Both the position numbers and the translations under genes were made by a program. A stretch of DNA of 64,000 bases from ECT2AJA-044 sp965658225 (GTDB lineage Bacteria; Bacteroidota; Bacteroidia; Flavobacteriales; ECT2AJA-044): assembly GCA_965658225.1 (NCBI GenBank), contig CBFHRK010000001.1, forward strand, positions 1 through 64,000. The letters are read 5' to 3'. The first letter of the stretch is position 1. Each line of letters opens with the position of its first letter. Under the pieces are notes generated by a model. The model was given only the letters and a program-made list of their open reading frames with translations, did no database searches and had not been told where the DNA came from. Shown here piece after piece: positions 62,522 to 64,000 of this stretch.

Positions 62522-63565
62522 ATGCTTAAAAGCCTTTCAAAGATTTATGGTTTTTTCGTTCGTAAACGGAATCGCGAATTCGATTCGGGAAAGCGACCCG
62601 GCGTTGCTTTTGAGTTACCCATCATATCGGTGGGTAATTTGAATACGGGCGGAACAGGTAAAACGCCGCATGTAGAATACCTTATTGAGCTTCTGAGTCC
62701 TCATTTTTCAGTGGCCATTTTAAGCAGAGGATACCGTCGAAAAACAAAAGGTTTTCGATTGGGAAGTAACATCGATTCCGCAGATACTCTAGGCGACGAA
62801 CCCTTCCAATACCTTCGAAAATTCGGTACAAATTCAACCGTAAAAGAGACGACTGGAAAGCATGTTTCTGTGGCCGTTTCTGAAAGTCGGGTAATTGGTG
62901 TTTCTGAATTAATTGCTCGGTGTAATCCGGAAGTCATTTTACTGGACGATGCTTTTCAACACCGAAAAATAAAACCCGGCTTCCAAATAGTACTGACCAC
63001 CTTTCAAGAGCCCTACACGCGCGACTCCCTGATTCCTGCGGGTCGCCTGCGAGAGTCAATTGACGGAGCAGACCGAGCCGATGCGGTGGTGGTTACAAAA
63101 TGCCCGACGGAATCAACTGATGAAGAACTAATCGAACTCGGAATGGAGTTACAGTTAAAAGACCATCAAGAGCTGTTCTTCAGTTCTTTTCAATACGGCT
63201 CCATCCGCCCGGAGGGCGAAATAATTATCGAATCTCCCAAACGCGCCTATGCACTTTGTGGAATAGCCAAGCCCGATCCGTTTCTGCAAGAAATCAAGAA
63301 ACACTTTGAGTTAAAAGGAATTCAAATACATCGCGATCACCATCGGTTTACGAAAAAAGATATTCAGCGCCTACGGCGCGATGCTACCCCTTTCCTAAAC
63401 GGAGAAACCATAATTTTAACAACTGAAAAAGATTTCATGCGTCTACTTCCACTAAAAGATTTATGGCGCGATTTACCCATTTACACTTGGCCCATCAAGC
63501 CAGTATTAAAAGCTCACGAGCAATTTGACTCAATGATACTCGACTATGTTAGAAAAAGTAAATAA
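62522..63565 (+). CDS. lpxK: Tetraacyldisaccharide 4'-kinase
   Basis: 347 residues. P-loop SVGNLNTGGTGKTPHVEYL is cut to GNLNTGGTGKTP; then ILSRGYRRKTKG, DEPFQYL, LLDDAFQHRKIK. It phosphorylates the lipid A precursor at the inner membrane. It overlaps the purine nucleoside phosphorylase gene by 20 nt. A palindrome copy is at 63203-63218. Confidence 0.95.
   Translation: MLKSLSKIYGFFVRKRNREFDSGKRPGVAFELPIISVGNLNTGGTGKTPHVEYLIELLSPHFSVAILSRGYRRKTKGFRLGSNIDSADTLGDEPFQYLRKFGTNSTVKETTGKHVSVAVSESRVIGVSELIARCNPEVILLDDAFQHRKIKPGFQIVLTTFQEPYTRDSLIPAGRLRESIDGADRADAVVVTKCPTESTDEELIELGMELQLKDHQELFFSSFQYGSIRPEGEIIIESPKRAYALCGIAKPDPFLQEIKKHFELKGIQIHRDHHRFTKKDIQRLRRDATPFLNGETIILTTEKDFMRLLPLKDLWRDLPIYTWPIKPVLKAHEQFDSMILDYVRKSK
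63203..63218 (-). repeat. Dispersed palindrome (CGCCC/GGGCG) inside lpxK
   Basis: Minus strand CGCCCTCCGGGCGGAT. Confidence 0.6.
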
Positions 63566-64000
63566 GGCCGTATCCTATTTAAAAGAACAACTGCCCGGAA
63601 CACCGGAATGCGGAATTATTTTAGGCACCGGATTGGCTGGGTTGGCCGAAAAAATCGAAAACCCTCAGTACATCCCCTATTCAGAAATTCCCTATTTCCC
63701 TAAATCGACCGTCCAAGGGCATCCCGGACGAATGATCTACGGAGAACTCGGAGGTAAGAAAGTGCTGGCCATGCAAGGGCGTATCCACTATTATGAAGGG
63801 TACGACATGAAAGAAGTTACCTTCCCAGTGCGCGTATTGAGCCTCATAGGCATTGAACTGCTGATTCTATCCAACGCTTCGGGTGGAGTAAATCCGGATT
63901 TCGAGATCGGAGACATTATGCTCATCAGCGACCACATTAACCTACAACCCGAAAACCCACTAAGAGGGGTAAACGTCGATGAATGGGGACCCAGATTCCC
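63546..64000 (+). CDS. punA: Purine nucleoside phosphorylase, N-terminal part (runs off the right edge)
   Basis: The first 151 codons are in the window: MLEKVNKAVSYLKEQLP start, CGIILGTGLAGLAEKI (phosphate region), QGHPGRMIYGEL, QGRIHYYEGYDMKEV (HYYEGY), SNASGGVNPDFEIGDIMLISDHINL. It splits purine nucleosides with phosphate. The gene begins inside lpxK (20-nt overlap), so translation may be coupled. Confidence 0.92.
   Translation, partial: MLEKVNKAVSYLKEQLPGTPECGIILGTGLAGLAEKIENPQYIPYSEIPYFPKSTVQGHPGRMIYGELGGKKVLAMQGRIHYYEGYDMKEVTFPVRVLSLIGIELLILSNASGGVNPDFEIGDIMLISDHINLQPENPLRGVNVDEWGPRF

Overview
The window reads as one stretch of chromosome from a Gram-negative Bacteroidota, most likely order Flavobacteriales. 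I see PorQ of the type IX secretion system (T9SS), gliding genes gldF and gldG, three secreted proteins with T9SS C-terminal sorting domains, LpxK (lipid A), the phoH-purC pair, a long GAPDH and an archaeal-type ProS. Promoters carry the Bacteroidota -7 box TAnnTTTG, and Shine-Dalgarno sequences are scarce. The family cannot be fixed by eye; a marine Cryomorphaceae/Schleiferiaceae-like lineage is a guess. There is no rRNA, prophage, transposase or CRISPR array.

Layout. 1-1149: cmk (cut by the window edge) and porQ. 1342-5031: sulfite dehydrogenase, monoheme cytochrome, double rhodanese and fatty acid hydroxylase, probably one operon. 5155-11055: an outer membrane protein, Lon, a GlmU-like nucleotidyltransferase, a 47-bp tandem repeat and ribosomal protein L31. 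11168-19282: a beta-helix lipoprotein, acyl-CoA reductase divergent from a ferredoxin, serC-serA, a DUF1015 protein and the YggS PLP-binding protein. 19279-21844: phoH-purC and a barrel protein. 21886-26437: SAM hydrolase, monooxygenase, gldF, gldG and a DUF4340 protein. 26552-32348: dnaN, a phosphoesterase, an exonuclease/GIY-YIG fusion, a GIN-domain lipoprotein and a phosphohexomutase. 32417-35687: three tandem T9SS cargo paralogues. 35689-39996: dapF, an acetyltransferase, a heptaheme cytochrome and mltG with 4-7 nt overlaps. 40163-40508: a serine hydrolase fossil. 41031-49752: DegP-like protease, GAPDH, then HAD phosphatase, upp, acetyltransferase-like, polysaccharide deacetylase-like, wecB and radC. 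49917-54276: a chimeric kinase/thioredoxin-reductase gene heading egtB, a bestrophin and egtD. 54328-56253: rpsT, tRNA-Glu and proS. 56339-60527: a lipoprotein, a FadL-like barrel and a TPR protein. 60587-64000: a degenerate zinc-ribbon protein, Nif3-like protein, lpxK and purine nucleoside phosphorylase (cut by the edge).

Most interesting points. (1) A dispersed family of about 17-bp palindromes, at least 19 copies, has the form arm-CCT-N(0-2)-CGG-arm-GAT. The arms differ between copies but stay complementary, and most copies lie inside genes. (2) The first gene of the ergothioneine operon is an in-frame chimera of the front of a histidine kinase and the back of a thioredoxin-reductase-like enzyme; both catalytic cores are missing. 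(3) A bestrophin channel lies between egtB and egtD. (4) An exact 93-nt identity between the first and third T9SS paralogues, not shared by the middle one, suggests gene conversion. (5) Several promoters place the -7 box 4-6 nt before the start codon, predicting leaderless mRNAs. Function calls rest on motifs read by eye; no database search was possible.
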